Positions 15,511 to 24,930 of a stretch of DNA of 44,578 nucleotides are shown here, piece after piece. A model generated the notes under the pieces. That model had not been told where the DNA came from. It ran no database searches and saw nothing but the letters and a program-made list of their open reading frames with translations. The DNA comes from Orenia metallireducens (GTDB lineage: Bacteria; Bacillota; Halanaerobiia; Halobacteroidales; Halobacteroidaceae), in contig NZ_PVNB01000031.1 of NCBI RefSeq assembly GCF_003001995.1, positions 1-44,578 of the forward strand, written 5' to 3'. How positions within the stretch are numbered: the stretch's first letter is position 1; every line of letters starts with the position of its first letter. A program made the translations under genes and the position numbers.

Positions 15511-18132
15511 ATGAAGAGTAGTGAGGTAAGAGAGAAATTTTTAAAGTTTTTTGAGAGTAAGGGTCATAAATTACTACCAAGTGCACCTTTAGTTCCTCAA
15601 GATGATCCTACATTATTATGGATTAATGCAGGAATGGCTCCTTTTAAGGATTACTTTAATGGTAGTGCTATCCCACCTAAGCGTAGAGTAAGCACATCTC
15701 AAAAATGTATTAGAACAAATGATATTGAGAATGTAGGAAAGACTGCTAGACACCATACCTTTTTTGAAATGCTAGGAAACTTCTCCTTTGGAGATTACTT
15801 TAAGGAAGATGCTATTAACTGGGCTTATGAATTTTTAACTGAATGGATGAACTTTGACCCAGATAAATTTTGGGTATCTATTTATAAAGATGATGATGAA
15901 GCTTTTGAAATTTGGACCAAACAAGTAGGTTTCCCTAAAGAGAGAATAGTTAGAATGGATAAAGATGAGAACTTCTGGGAGATTGGAACTGGTCCTTGTG
16001 GTCCTTGTTCTGAAATTCATTATGATCGTGGAGTAGATTATGGCTGTAGTGATGACTGTGAATTAGGCTGTGACTGTGACCGTTATTTAGAGATTTGGAA
16101 TCTGGTATTTACCCAGTATAATAAGACTGAAGATGGTGAATACTTGGAGTTACCTAATAAGAATATAGATACAGGGATGGGACTGGAAAGAATAGTCTCC
16201 TTATTACAAGATGCTCCAACCAACTTTGAAACAGATTTGTTTATGCCAATGATAAATTACATAGCTGATAATGCTGATGTTAAATATGGAGATTCTAAAG
16301 AGACAGATATGGCTTTAAAGGTAATTGCAGATCATATTAGAAGTATCAGTTTTGCTATTGCTGATGGTGCTTTACCATCAAATGAGGGCAGAGGATATGT
16401 GGTAAGAAGAATTCTAAGAAGGGCTGTTCGCTATGCAAAGGTATTGGGCTTAGAGATTCCTTTCTTACATACAATTGTACCGATAGTTGTAGAGGTAATG
16501 GGAGATCATTACTCTCAATTAGTAGATATGGAAGAGCAGATTAAAAAGATTGTTAAGCAAGAGGAGATTAGATTTGAAGAGACTTTAGAGCAGGGAATGG
16601 ATATCTTAGAAGAAGTAATTGCTGAGTTGAAGAAGAAGGATGCTAAGGTTATTCCAGGTGATAAAGTATTTACCCTTTATGATACCTATGGTTTTCCTAA
16701 GGAGTTAACTGAAGAGATAGCAGGGGAGCAGGGCTATGAGATTGACCATGCTGGCTTTGAAAAGTCTATGGAAGAACAGCGTAACAGAGCTAGAGCTGCT
16801 CGTCAGGATTATGACCAAGGGCATAGTGAATTAGAGTTATATAAAGCTATTAGAGAAGAGCTAGGACAGGATGATTTTGTAGGCTATGAAGAGTTTGAAG
16901 TAGAGACAGAGGTCCTATCTTTAGTTAAAGACCAACAGAAAGTAGAAGAGGTAGCTGTTGGGGACAAGGCTCAGGTTATCTTAGCTAAGACGCCTTTCTA
17001 TTCTGAAGGTGGTGGACAGGCTGGAGATCAAGGAATTATTATTAACACTAATGCTCAATTAAGAGTAGTAGATACTCGTGAGATTGCAGAGATGACAGTT
17101 CATGAGGTTGAAATAGAAGAAGGAGAGCTAAAGGTCAATGACCAAGTTCAAGCAATCGTTAGTGGAGAGTTAAGAACTGCTACTGCTAGACATCATACTG
17201 CTACTCACTTATTGCACAAAGCCTTAAAGGAGTTTTTAGGAGAGCATGTAAATCAGGCAGGTTCTTTGGTTACACCGACTAGACTCCGTTTTGACTTCTC
17301 CCACTTTGAAGCTATTAAAGAGGAAGAGCTAGAGAAGATAGAGGCTAGAGTAAATGAACAGATCCTAGCAAATTTAGTAGTAGATGCTAGAGAGATGCCA
17401 ATTAAAGAGGCTAAAGAGCTAGGAGCTATGGCCTTATTTGGTGAAAAATACGGAGAAGAAGTACGTGTGGTAACTGCTGGAGATTATAGTATTGAGCTAT
17501 GTGGGGGAACCCATGTTAGAGCTACAGGAGAGATTGGACTATTTAAGATTCTCAATGAATCTGGAATAGCAGCAGGTGTTAGAAGAATTGAAGCTGTAAC
17601 TGGTCATGAAGCTTTAGATTATGTTAAAAAACAGGAAGATACAATTCGTACTATTGCTGATAAATTGAAATCTTCTCCTAAGGAAGTGGTAACTAAAGTT
17701 GATAGTCTACAGTCACAGATTAAGGAGTTAGAAAAAGAACTTACAAGTCTAAAGGATAAGCTAGCATCATCACAATCAGGGGATTTAATCTCTGAAGCTG
17801 AGGAGCTAAATGGCATTAAGACTATCTTACACAGCATCGATGGAATAGATGCTGATGGATTAAGAAAGATGGGAGATAATCTTAAAGATAAGTTAGATTC
17901 TGGTATTGTGGTCTTGGCTTCTAAATTAGATGGAAAGGTAATCTTTATTGCTATAGTAACTAAGGATTTAGTTAAAGCAGGGTACCATGCTGGAAATATC
18001 ATTCGTGAAGTTGCCAAGGTTGCTGGTGGTGGTGGTGGTGGTCGCCCAGATATGGCACAAGCAGGTGGAAGTAAACCAGACAAGATAGAAGAAGCTTTAG
18101 CAAAAGCTAAAGAGCTAATATTAGCAGAATAA
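15511..18132 (+). CDS. alaS: alanyl-tRNA synthetase
   Basis: A full-length 873-residue class II synthetase that charges tRNA-Ala and edits mischarged Ser/Gly. The order is: aminoacylation domain (1-~250, GHKLLPSAPLVP, DEDEN-like RMDKDENFWEIG and a Cys-rich insert with GPCGPCSEIHYDRG/CDCDRYLEIWNLVF), tRNA-recognition helices, then the editing domain with zinc motifs HHTATHLLH and CGGTHVRATGEIG. The C-terminal oligomerisation/DHHA1 domain follows, with GGGGGGRPDMAQAGG. The ATG at 15511 has GGGAGG upstream. A weak hairpin without a T-tract follows at 18140-18169. Confidence 0.97.
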   Translation: MKSSEVREKFLKFFESKGHKLLPSAPLVPQDDPTLLWINAGMAPFKDYFNGSAIPPKRRVSTSQKCIRTNDIENVGKTARHHTFFEMLGNFSFGDYFKEDAINWAYEFLTEWMNFDPDKFWVSIYKDDDEAFEIWTKQVGFPKERIVRMDKDENFWEIGTGPCGPCSEIHYDRGVDYGCSDDCELGCDCDRYLEIWNLVFTQYNKTEDGEYLELPNKNIDTGMGLERIVSLLQDAPTNFETDLFMPMINYIADNADVKYGDSKETDMALKVIADHIRSISFAIADGALPSNEGRGYVVRRILRRAVRYAKVLGLEIPFLHTIVPIVVEVMGDHYSQLVDMEEQIKKIVKQEEIRFEETLEQGMDILEEVIAELKKKDAKVIPGDKVFTLYDTYGFPKELTEEIAGEQGYEIDHAGFEKSMEEQRNRARAARQDYDQGHSELELYKAIREELGQDDFVGYEEFEVETEVLSLVKDQQKVEEVAVGDKAQVILAKTPFYSEGGGQAGDQGIIINTNAQLRVVDTREIAEMTVHEVEIEEGELKVNDQVQAIVSGELRTATARHHTATHLLHKALKEFLGEHVNQAGSLVTPTRLRFDFSHFEAIKEEELEKIEARVNEQILANLVVDAREMPIKEAKELGAMALFGEKYGEEVRVVTAGDYSIELCGGTHVRATGEIGLFKILNESGIAAGVRRIEAVTGHEALDYVKKQEDTIRTIADKLKSSPKEVVTKVDSLQSQIKELEKELTSLKDKLASSQSGDLISEAEELNGIKTILHSIDGIDADGLRKMGDNLKDKLDSGIVVLASKLDGKVIFIAIVTKDLVKAGYHAGNIIREVAKVAGGGGGGRPDMAQAGGSKPDKIEEALAKAKELILAE

Positions 18133-18217
18133 TCTTTCTAAACCTCAGGGGTATATACTCTTGAGGTTTACAAATACTATCTATTATAATTGAATAATAG
18201 ATAATGGGATATTTTTT

Positions 18218-18300
18218 AATTTGGTAGTTAGGTAGTTTGAGGATAGGTAGTTAGGTCAAAGCTAACCATCCAACCACTTTACCCACTCAATAGCCAAATT
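18218..18300. repeat. 83-bp imperfect palindrome between alaS and ireB
   Basis: The ends AATTTGG and CCAAATT are perfectly inverted, and the centre GTTAG(GTCAAAG)CTAAC is a perfect small hairpin flanked by GGAT/ATCC. The arms between are degenerate and rich in GTAGTTAGGT-like strings. No ORF lies in 18133-18450. The stretch holds this palindrome, a weak hairpin after alaS and the ireB promoter. Confidence 0.45.
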
Positions 18301-18372
18301 CTCGCAATATACCCATTCATCATTATTAACTATATCTAAATTTAATTGGGGTAGTTTATAAATCTCAGTTAG

Positions 18373-18400
18373 TTGATAAAGGAAAAATAATCTGTATAAA
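18373..18400 (+). promoter_or_regulatory. candidate sigma-A promoter for ireB
   Basis: TTGATA (18373-18378), a 16-base spacer and TATAAA (18395-18400) sit 50 bases before the ireB start. Confidence 0.5.
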
Positions 18401-18450
18401 GAATAGCTATAATAGGAAAACTATAATATAAGTGTTGAGGTGAAAAACTA

Positions 18451-18699
18451 ATGAGTGATTTTGATAAAACCATGATGTTTAGAATGGACAATGAAAAAGA
18501 CACTGAAGTAACTAAGGCTTTAAGAGATGTTTATGTTGCTTTAGAAGAGAAAGGATATAATCCAATCGATCAGATTGTTGGATACATATTATCAGGAGAT
18601 CCTGCTTATATTACAAGTCACAAGCAGGCTCGTAGTAAGATGAGAAAGTTTGAAAGAGATGAGATCATTGAAGAGCTGGTTAAAAGTTATTTGAAGTAA
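18451..18699 (+). CDS. ireB: IreB family regulatory phosphoprotein
   Basis: An 82-residue protein matching IreB/YrzL (UPF0297) over its whole length. It has the N-terminal [10 protein letters not shown] with the phospho-acceptor Thr region, [20 protein letters not shown], and [19 protein letters not shown]. In Enterococcus IreB is phosphorylated by the PASTA kinase IreK and acts as a negative regulator of cephalosporin resistance, a cytoplasmic envelope-stress control. Most Firmicutes follow ireB directly with ruvX and a DUF1292 gene. Here three extra genes are inserted between them. SD GAGGTG precedes the ATG. Confidence 0.93.
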   Translation: MSDFDKTMMFRMDNEKDTEVTKALRDVYVALEEKGYNPIDQIVGYILSGDPAYITSHKQARSKMRKFERDEIIEELVKSYLK

Positions 18700-18716
18700 T
18701 GCTACGGAGTGATTAA

Positions 18717-20879
18717 ATGAAAAGAACTGTTTTCCTATTAATGGTTTTGATTATGATATTCTCTATACAGATAAAATCTGAAGCTATAGAGAAAAACTTT
18801 GTAATTTTTGTAATGGATGGCGTCAGTTTGTCAGAAATAAAGTCTGCTCAAACACCTAATTTAGATTCATTAATAGATGCTGGAGCTATTGCTTTGACCA
18901 ATACTAGAACTGCTGGATCTTTAGAGCCAAAGGATGCTTATTTGACCATTGGAGCTGGTGATCGGGCAAGAACTGGTGTCTCTGCTTATTTAAACTTTAA
19001 TATTGATGAAGATTATAAAGGTACTAATGTCAAAGAACTTTATTCGATGAGAACAGGAAGATTAGATTTTGAAGCTCAAATGCTTAATATAGAGTTAGCT
19101 AGATTGATAGCAACTAATGAAAAAAGTGATTATCAGGCCAAAGTAGGTCAGCTGGCAGATAAATTAGCTGAAAAGTCCTTAACTTTAGCTGTACTAGGTA
19201 ATGCAGATATTTGGCAACAGCCACGCAGACACATAGCTATGTTAGGAATAAATAAATATGGTCTTATCTCTAAAGGGGATATTGGTCAGAAAATGCTCTT
19301 AGCATCTGACCAATATCCTTCTGCTTATATAACTAACCAAGATTATTTATTGGATAAATTCGATAAATTAGTAGATCAGACTGATCTATTAATTATTGAG
19401 TCAGGTGATACTTCCCGAGTAGAAGCGGTTAAGAGCTTATTATTAGAAGAACGTTTTTTAGCAGAGAAGAAGCGGTCAATTGAACGGGTAGATAAGCTCT
19501 TAGGAAGAGTAAGTAGGAGGTTAGATTTTAACCGAGATTACTTATTTGTACTTATCCCTACTCCATCTAAAAGAGCAGTTGCAGAGGGGGAAAAGCTATC
19601 TTTATCACTATTGGTCGGTCCTGATAGTAAAGGTTTACTAAGATCAGCTACAACAAAAAGGGCAGGTTTGATAAGTAATTTGGATATAGCACCGACTATC
19701 TATAGCTATTTAGGCGGACAAGAGGAGACCTTTACAGGTTCAGCGGTAGAAGCTGTTTCTTCTAATAAATCTATCGATTATCTAATTGGCTTAAATCAGA
19801 GAATAGAGAAGACCTTTGCTTGGCGACCTATCTTGATTAAGGGGTTTATTTTATTACAGATAATTACACTTTTTTTAGTTGCTTTTATCATACTTTATAA
19901 AAAGTCATCGGAAAGACTGAAGAAGGTGGTCAAGTATCTGCTACTTAGCTTATTATGGATACCTTTGCTCTTTCTTTTATCGAAATATTTCTTAGCCTGG
20001 AATCTAATTTTAGTAATCTTATTTATTATCTCTTTAAGCTTCTTATTAACCTATTGTCTATTAAGGCTTACTAGGAATGAATTAATTCATATTTGGGTTA
20101 TTTCAACTCTGACTTGGCTCTTATTAGCAATTGATTTATGGACTGGTGCTAATTTGATTAAATTATCAGTCCTAGGTTATTCACCAGTAATTGGAGCTAG
20201 ATTTTATGGTATTGGAAATGAATTTATGGGGATAATTATTGGAGCAGGAATTATCAGTTTGACTATCTTTAAAGAGTTTAGAAAAGGATTCTCTCTAAAA
20301 TTATTAATACTATCATTTTTCTTTTTGATAGTAACGGTGGGGCATCCTAACTTAGGGGCCAATTTTGGTGGTTTGATCACAACAATAGTTGTTAGTAGTG
20401 CTACTTACTTTTATTTAAAAGGTTATAATTTAAATTTAAAGGTATTATTTAAAATAACTATTATCCTGGTAGCTATTGTCTCTTTAATTGTTTATTTAGA
20501 TACTCAAGGTGTTGGTGCTAATCAGACCCATCTTGCCAATACTATAGCTGAGATTAGAAGAGAAGGTTTGGGTACTTTAATCAACATTATCTATCGTAAA
20601 ATCAGTATGAACTTAAAGCTGTTAAGATGGACTATTTGGACAAGGGTACTCTTATCCTTTGTAATTATCTTAATTATTCTCTTTAAAAGGCCTAGAGGGG
20701 TGATTAGAGATATCATTGATAATTATGGAGATTTAGCTGCTGCCTTTAAAGCTTTAATAATTGGAAGTATAGTTACGATGGTGGTCAATGATTCAGGAGT
20801 TGTTGCTGCTGCCACCTTACTCTTATTCCCTATCTTTACTCTGCTTTATTTAGTATTAAATAGGATAAATAATCGATAA
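18717..20879 (+). CDS. exported alkaline-phosphatase-like domain fused to a polytopic membrane domain
   Basis: A 720-residue protein. A signal peptide (1-23) precedes an extracellular phosphatase/sulfatase-fold domain of about 330 residues. Its opening metal motif VIFVMDGVS is followed by TPNLDSLIDAG and by SNLDIAPTIYSYLG near the domain end, the usual frame of this superfamily. The canonical DH(G) metal ligands near the end are not obvious, so catalysis is uncertain. About ten membrane segments follow (roughly 370-710). The substrate is unknown; an envelope or lipid-linked phosphate substrate is a guess. It starts 17 bases after ireB and precedes an FtsA/PilM-like gene, implying an envelope module. 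Confidence 0.65.
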   Translation: MKRTVFLLMVLIMIFSIQIKSEAIEKNFVIFVMDGVSLSEIKSAQTPNLDSLIDAGAIALTNTRTAGSLEPKDAYLTIGAGDRARTGVSAYLNFNIDEDYKGTNVKELYSMRTGRLDFEAQMLNIELARLIATNEKSDYQAKVGQLADKLAEKSLTLAVLGNADIWQQPRRHIAMLGINKYGLISKGDIGQKMLLASDQYPSAYITNQDYLLDKFDKLVDQTDLLIIESGDTSRVEAVKSLLLEERFLAEKKRSIERVDKLLGRVSRRLDFNRDYLFVLIPTPSKRAVAEGEKLSLSLLVGPDSKGLLRSATTKRAGLISNLDIAPTIYSYLGGQEETFTGSAVEAVSSNKSIDYLIGLNQRIEKTFAWRPILIKGFILLQIITLFLVAFIILYKKSSERLKKVVKYLLLSLLWIPLLFLLSKYFLAWNLILVILFIISLSFLLTYCLLRLTRNELIHIWVISTLTWLLLAIDLWTGANLIKLSVLGYSPVIGARFYGIGNEFMGIIIGAGIISLTIFKEFRKGFSLKLLILSFFFLIVTVGHPNLGANFGGLITTIVVSSATYFYLKGYNLNLKVLFKITIILVAIVSLIVYLDTQGVGANQTHLANTIAEIRREGLGTLINIIYRKISMNLKLLRWTIWTRVLLSFVIILIILFKRPRGVIRDIIDNYGDLAAAFKALIIGSIVTMVVNDSGVVAAATLLLFPIFTLLYLVLNRINNR

Positions 20880-20952
20880 AATTATTATTTAAAAGAAGGA
20901 ATTCAACTCTTGATGGATAATTTTGTAATATCAGGAGGTGTTTTCTATTATC

Positions 20953-22200
20953 ATGATTTTTAATAATTTTTTCAAAAAGGAGACAAAACTAGATTATCAG
21001 CATCGTATAGCTTTAGATATTGGTACAGAATATGTCAAGGCTATGATAGTAAAATTTAATCAGAATAACTCTGAAATTATTGGATATAGTAGGGTGAAGC
21101 AGGATTATATTAACATGGAAGGTGGAGCTATCTCCAATATTGAAGAGGTAATTAAAATCTGCCATAAGGCTATTGAAGAAGCTGTAGCAATGGCAGATTA
21201 TAGTCCTACTGAGATTGTGATTGGAATTGCTGGTGAATTTGTCAAAGGAATTGTTACTCAGATGAATCATACTAGGTCTATACCTAAAAAGAAGATCAAG
21301 AGAAAAGAGATAGATGCTTTGGTCAAGAAAGCTCAAAAATCGGCTTTAAAATCTGTTCAACAGGAGTTATTAGAGGACATAGGCTTAGAGAATATCAAAG
21401 TAGAATTGGTCAATTCTTCTGTAGTGGAGATGAAGATAGATGGTTATAAAGTTACTAATCCTGAACAGTTTCAAGGAAAGAACTTAGAGGTGACTGTCTT
21501 TAATACCTTTGCTCCTTTAGTTCATGTAGGTGCTTTAGAGACGATAGCTTTAAGACTAGGATATAATCTAGTAGGTATAATTGCAGAGCCCTTCTCTATT
21601 GCTAAAAGTATTATGAGCAATGAAGCTTATGAATTTGGGGCGATTGTGATAGATATTGGAGGAGGGACTACCGATATTGCTTTGATTAGAAATGGGGGTA
21701 TAGAAGGGACTAAGATGTTCAGTTTAGCGGGCAGGGACTTTACTAAAAGTTTGGCTAGAAATTTCAACTTAACTTTAGAAGATGCTGAAAAGCTAAAGGT
21801 TGCTTATTCTAGTTCAGAAAGTGAGCTACCCAGCAAAGAGATAGAGGCAGTCTTAAAGCCTGATCTTGATCTATTATATGAAGGTATTGAAGTGGCTTTA
21901 GCTAGTTTGGCTAAGTCAGAGGCCTTACCTCAAAGAGTCTATCTCTGTGGTGGAGGTAGTGCTTTAAGTGGTTTATTTGATGGGATTAGACAGAGGAAGA
22001 TGTATGAGAATCTACCTTTTTTCAAAAGACCAGAGATTAGGTTATTGGAGGCTCAAGATATCGAGGGGATTGAAGATAAGGTGGATCTCTTGAAGGGAGC
22101 AGAAAATGTAACACCAAAGAGCTTAGCTTTGCAGTCAACTAAGGTCAAAGAGGTTGAAGATCATAGTATATTCCAGAAGATAGTGGCTAATTTTGGTTAG
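20953..22200 (+). CDS. FtsA/PilM-like actin-fold ATPase
   Basis: A 415-residue actin-superfamily protein. It shows the phosphate-1 motif RIALDIGTEYVKAMIV near the N-terminus, an inserted SHS2-type domain (about 80-190), the phosphate-2 motif VIDIGGGTTDIALI and the adenosine motif VYLCGGGSALSGL. The tail SIFQKIVANFG could be an amphipathic membrane-targeting helix, as in FtsA. FtsA tethers FtsZ to the membrane and PilM organises pilus assembly on the inner face; which role applies here is open. SD AGGAGGTG (20933-20940) is 12 bases before ATG 20953. The next gene encodes a bitopic membrane protein, a plausible partner in the way PilN is for PilM. Confidence 0.75.
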   Translation: MIFNNFFKKETKLDYQHRIALDIGTEYVKAMIVKFNQNNSEIIGYSRVKQDYINMEGGAISNIEEVIKICHKAIEEAVAMADYSPTEIVIGIAGEFVKGIVTQMNHTRSIPKKKIKRKEIDALVKKAQKSALKSVQQELLEDIGLENIKVELVNSSVVEMKIDGYKVTNPEQFQGKNLEVTVFNTFAPLVHVGALETIALRLGYNLVGIIAEPFSIAKSIMSNEAYEFGAIVIDIGGGTTDIALIRNGGIEGTKMFSLAGRDFTKSLARNFNLTLEDAEKLKVAYSSSESELPSKEIEAVLKPDLDLLYEGIEVALASLAKSEALPQRVYLCGGGSALSGLFDGIRQRKMYENLPFFKRPEIRLLEAQDIEGIEDKVDLLKGAENVTPKSLALQSTKVKEVEDHSIFQKIVANFG

Positions 22201-22211
22201 GGGTGAGAAGT

Positions 22212-23732
22212 TTGGAAAATTATATTAAGCTCTATATAGACCCTGATGAACCATTAAATTCATTTTTAGATAAGATTAAATCGGCAACAGAGAATAAGAT
22301 AGTAGTTATAGTACATAGAAATTCACCAATATTTGTTGGTCAGGTAAATATAGAGTTGATTAAAAAGTATGGGCAAGAAGCAGATAAAGAGTTAATCTTT
22401 ATAACAAATAATAAGAAGACTAAAAATATCTTGTCAAGGGTAGGCTTTGAGGTCTATTCTAAATTAAAAGACTTTGAAGAGAGTCTAGATCAACTAGAGG
22501 CAGATATAAATAAATCGGAAAGAGAGTCATTATTTACTTTAAATCAGTATTCGACAGCTAAAAAGAAGTCTAAGAAGAGAAAAAAGCTACGAAAGGGATT
22601 AGTTGTTGCTACCCTATTATTAACAGCAATAGTCTGGGTCTACTTTGCTTTTCCTGTAATAACTGTTGAGATTCAACCATCTATTAAGGATAAGGTGTTG
22701 GTCAGTCAGATTAGAGCTTTAGAAGATCTGCCAACTATAGATTGGGCTACAAGTACAATCCCATTAATTAAAAAGGAAGTAAGCATAGAAGAAGAGGTAA
22801 TTTTTCCAAGTACTGCTACTAAAGAGATAGGTATTAAGAAAGCAACAGGGGTTTTAACTCTAATCAATAGTAATCGGAAGAATGTAACTATAGCAGCAGG
22901 AACTGTAGTCAGTACAAGAAATGGAGTAAAATTTAAGACTAAGGATAAGGTTGTTGTTCCATCAGCAAAAGTAGAGAAGTTTATGGATGTAGTTGTAGGT
23001 GTAAATGCAGGAAGAGCTGAGGTCAATATCGAAGCATTATATAAAGGGGTTCATGGTAATGTTAGCAAAGGAAGAATAGTCAATTTTGTTAATAAAGATT
23101 ATGCTATAAAGATAATCAATCCAGAAGCAACTTATGGTGGGCAGAATCAATTGGTCAAGGTGGTTTCCCAAGCTGATTTAGACAATGCCTTAAAACAAAC
23201 TAGGGTAAAACTATTAGAGAAAGCTAAAGAAGATTTAAAGAATAAATTTGATGCTAACCTTGTCTTTTTTAAAGATGAAAGTAAGGTTGCTGAACCTAAG
23301 TTTCAGACAAATAATAAGGTTGGGGAGATAACAAATCAGCTAGTAGTTAAAGGAGAAGTTAAAATTACAGGTTTTGCAGTAGAAAAAGAAGGATTAAAGA
23401 GTTTAGTATTTAAATTATATAAGGATAGCCTTGAAAATAAATTTGTCCTTAATAGACCACAGATCACCATTAAAGAGGTTGAAGTCGATAAGGTAGCTAA
23501 GAATGAAATTGATTTTAGAGTTAAGAGTATAGGACAAGTTGCAGGGAAGATTGATAAAGACTATATTGTTAATCAGATATTGGGCAAGAAGGTAGAAGAG
23601 GCTAAAGCATTAATGGATAATATGTTAGAGATAGATAGTTATCAGATAAAACCTGTCAATCAAGTCAATTTACCACAATTTAAATATGGAATTAATTTAG
23701 TGATTGATGGAGATACTGGGTACAGCAATTGA
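22212..23732 (+). CDS. baseplate J-like bitopic membrane protein
   Basis: A 506-residue protein. A cytoplasmic N-terminal domain (1-~115) is followed by a highly basic stretch ([12 protein letters not shown]), one membrane segment ([20 protein letters not shown]) and a ~360-residue outer domain. The outer region carries the [19 protein letters not shown] and [13 protein letters not shown] patterns of the baseplate J/gp47-like family, here on the cell surface and not in a phage. Function unknown. TTG 22212 is six bases after AGGGGTGA; the GTG at 22203 lies within that SD. Context between an FtsA/PilM-like ATPase and ruvX suggests a complex spanning the membrane. Confidence 0.68.
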   Translation: MENYIKLYIDPDEPLNSFLDKIKSATENKIVVIVHRNSPIFVGQVNIELIKKYGQEADKELIFITNNKKTKNILSRVGFEVYSKLKDFEESLDQLEADINKSERESLFTLNQYSTAKKKSKKRKKLRKGLVVATLLLTAIVWVYFAFPVITVEIQPSIKDKVLVSQIRALEDLPTIDWATSTIPLIKKEVSIEEEVIFPSTATKEIGIKKATGVLTLINSNRKNVTIAAGTVVSTRNGVKFKTKDKVVVPSAKVEKFMDVVVGVNAGRAEVNIEALYKGVHGNVSKGRIVNFVNKDYAIKIINPEATYGGQNQLVKVVSQADLDNALKQTRVKLLEKAKEDLKNKFDANLVFFKDESKVAEPKFQTNNKVGEITNQLVVKGEVKITGFAVEKEGLKSLVFKLYKDSLENKFVLNRPQITIKEVEVDKVAKNEIDFRVKSIGQVAGKIDKDYIVNQILGKKVEEAKALMDNMLEIDSYQIKPVNQVNLPQFKYGINLVIDGDTGYSN

Positions 23733-23746
23733 GGGGAGTAACTAAG

Positions 23747-24157
23747 ATGAAGATTATGGGCTTAGATGTTGGAGATGTGAGAACAGGGGTTGCAGTCAGT
23801 GATGCTTTGGGTTGGACAGCTCAGGGAAAAGAGGTAATAAAATCTAAATCTTTAGAGGAAGATATAGAATATATTGCCTCTTTGGTGGAAGAATATAATG
23901 TAGAGAAGATTGTAGTGGGTCTGCCTAAAAATATGAACGGCTCTCTAGGACCAAGGGCTGAAAAGGTTCTAAATTTTGTAGAGAACCTAAAGAATAGGTT
24001 AGATTTACCGATAATAACTTGGGATGAAAGGTTATCCACAGTAGCAGCTGAAAGAACTTTAATCCAAGCTGATTTAAGTAGAAAGAAGAGAAAAGAAGTT
24101 ATTGATAAGATGGCAGCAGTAGTAATTTTACAGAATTATTTAGACAGTATAAATTAG
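23747..24157 (+). CDS. ruvX: Holliday junction resolvase-like RuvX/YqgF
   Basis: A 137-residue RNase H-fold protein. Motifs are the first acidic site [16 protein letters not shown], the central [20 protein letters not shown], and [14 protein letters not shown] near the end. YqgF/RuvX proteins act in 16S rRNA 5'-end maturation and possibly on branched DNA; the cytoplasmic role is conserved and often essential. ATG 23747 has GAGGGGAG at 23731-23738. The upstream gene's stop lies within this leader, and the DUF1292 gene follows after a hairpin, matching the ireB-ruvX-DUF1292 order seen in other Firmicutes. Confidence 0.93.
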   Translation: MKIMGLDVGDVRTGVAVSDALGWTAQGKEVIKSKSLEEDIEYIASLVEEYNVEKIVVGLPKNMNGSLGPRAEKVLNFVENLKNRLDLPIITWDERLSTVAAERTLIQADLSRKKRKEVIDKMAAVVILQNYLDSIN

Positions 24158-24189
24158 CTATCGGCGATTAGCTAACAGCTAATGGCTAA
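24154..24189. repeat. palindrome between ruvX and the DUF1292 gene
   Basis: A perfect inner hairpin ATTAGCT-AAC-AGCTAAT (24167-24183) is enclosed by TTAGC (24154-24158) and GCTAA (24185-24189). It begins at the ruvX stop and ends 12 bases before the next SD. Confidence 0.5.
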
Positions 24190-24212
24190 AAAAGAAAACA
24201 GAGGTGATGATA

Positions 24213-24491
24213 ATGGCAGAAAATGAAGGTTTAATTAAGTTGATTGATGAAGAAGAAGGTATAGTAGTATTAGAGGAGCCTAATGGTGAAGAGAATCGCT
24301 ATGAGATAGTACTAGTTCTTGATGTAGATGATGATACTTATTTAATTATAGTACCTGAAGATGATGATGTAGAAGAAGGTTTTGCTCTAAAAGTAGTTGA
24401 GAATGAAGAGGGAGATACCTTCTATGAGCCAGTAGTCGATGAAGAGGAGCTAAGTAAGATAGAAGAAGAATTAGCTAAGGAAGACCAATAG
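24213..24491 (+). CDS. DUF1292 family acidic protein
   Basis: A 92-residue, very acidic protein of the DUF1292/UPF0473 (YrzB) family. The pattern I-x-L-x-D-E-E-(G) followed by YEIVLVLDVDDDTYLIIVPE and a closing FYEPVVDEEELSKIEEEL is typical. No biochemical role is established. It almost always follows ruvX in Firmicutes, as here. The ATG at 24213 is chosen because GAGGTGAT sits just upstream; the ATGs at 24204 and 24207 overlap or abut it. Confidence 0.85.
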   Translation: MAENEGLIKLIDEEEGIVVLEEPNGEENRYEIVLVLDVDDDTYLIIVPEDDDVEEGFALKVVENEEGDTFYEPVVDEEELSKIEEELAKEDQ

Positions 24492-24596
24492 AGCTTAAGT
24501 TTATAAAACACTTCCCTCCTATCTTTGGGTATAGAGTATAAAATCTAATTTTATTGTCAATACTGTTAGTAGTACTTTTAAAAGAGGGGGGGTTAG

Positions 24597-24896
24597 ATGT
24601 TATTAACTGAATGTATTTTAGAAGACAAATATTTTAGAGTAGAGAGTACCACCCATGCCCTAAAGCGTATGGAGGAGAGGGATATTGACCAGAGTTTGGT
24701 TACTGCGATCATTCTTAGCTTAGATAAAAAACTACTTGACTATAATGATACTGGTGAAGAGGTTGCAGTAATTGATCAAGAGAACAATTTGGCTGTAATT
24801 ATTGAAGTTAGAGAATTTAAAGCAGTAGTAATCACAGTTATTGATCGGGCTAACATACATATTAAAGATGGTACACGGCTTGAAGAGATAGCTTAA
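24597..24896 (+). CDS. DUF4258-like small protein
   Basis: A 99-residue protein with the DUF4258 signature STTHALKRMEERDIDQSLVTAII near residues 17-38, then two beta strands (EVAVIDQENNLAVIIEV, FKAVVITVIDR). DUF4258 is a RelE/BrnT-like fold whose members include unpaired proteins of unknown role. No antitoxin-like gene is adjacent, so I do not call a toxin-antitoxin pair. A strong SD (GAGGGGGGG) precedes the ATG. A bidirectional terminator follows. Confidence 0.65.
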   Translation: MLLTECILEDKYFRVESTTHALKRMEERDIDQSLVTAIILSLDKKLLDYNDTGEEVAVIDQENNLAVIIEVREFKAVVITVIDRANIHIKDGTRLEEIA

Positions 24897-24930
24897 AAAT
24901 AATCGTGCTTATATAAGCACGATTATTTTT
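24895..24930. terminator. bidirectional terminator
   Basis: AAAAATAATCGTGCTTAT and ATAAGCACGATTATTTTT are perfectly inverted with A and T flanks. It serves both the DUF4258 gene and the convergent gene to its right. Confidence 0.9.

Noticed and set aside
17619-18083. Long minus-strand frame inside alaS
   Set aside because: It is a shadow of alaS codon use; low-complexity proline/serine-rich product and no start signals.
18140-18169. Terminator directly after alaS
   Set aside because: AAACCTC/GAGGTTT forms a stem but lacks a T-tract on the transcript side, so I did not list it as a terminator.
24597-24896. Toxin of a toxin-antitoxin pair (RelE/BrnT-like)
   Set aside because: No small partner gene overlaps or adjoins it; it lies in a conserved housekeeping neighbourhood and DUF4258 proteins are often unpaired.
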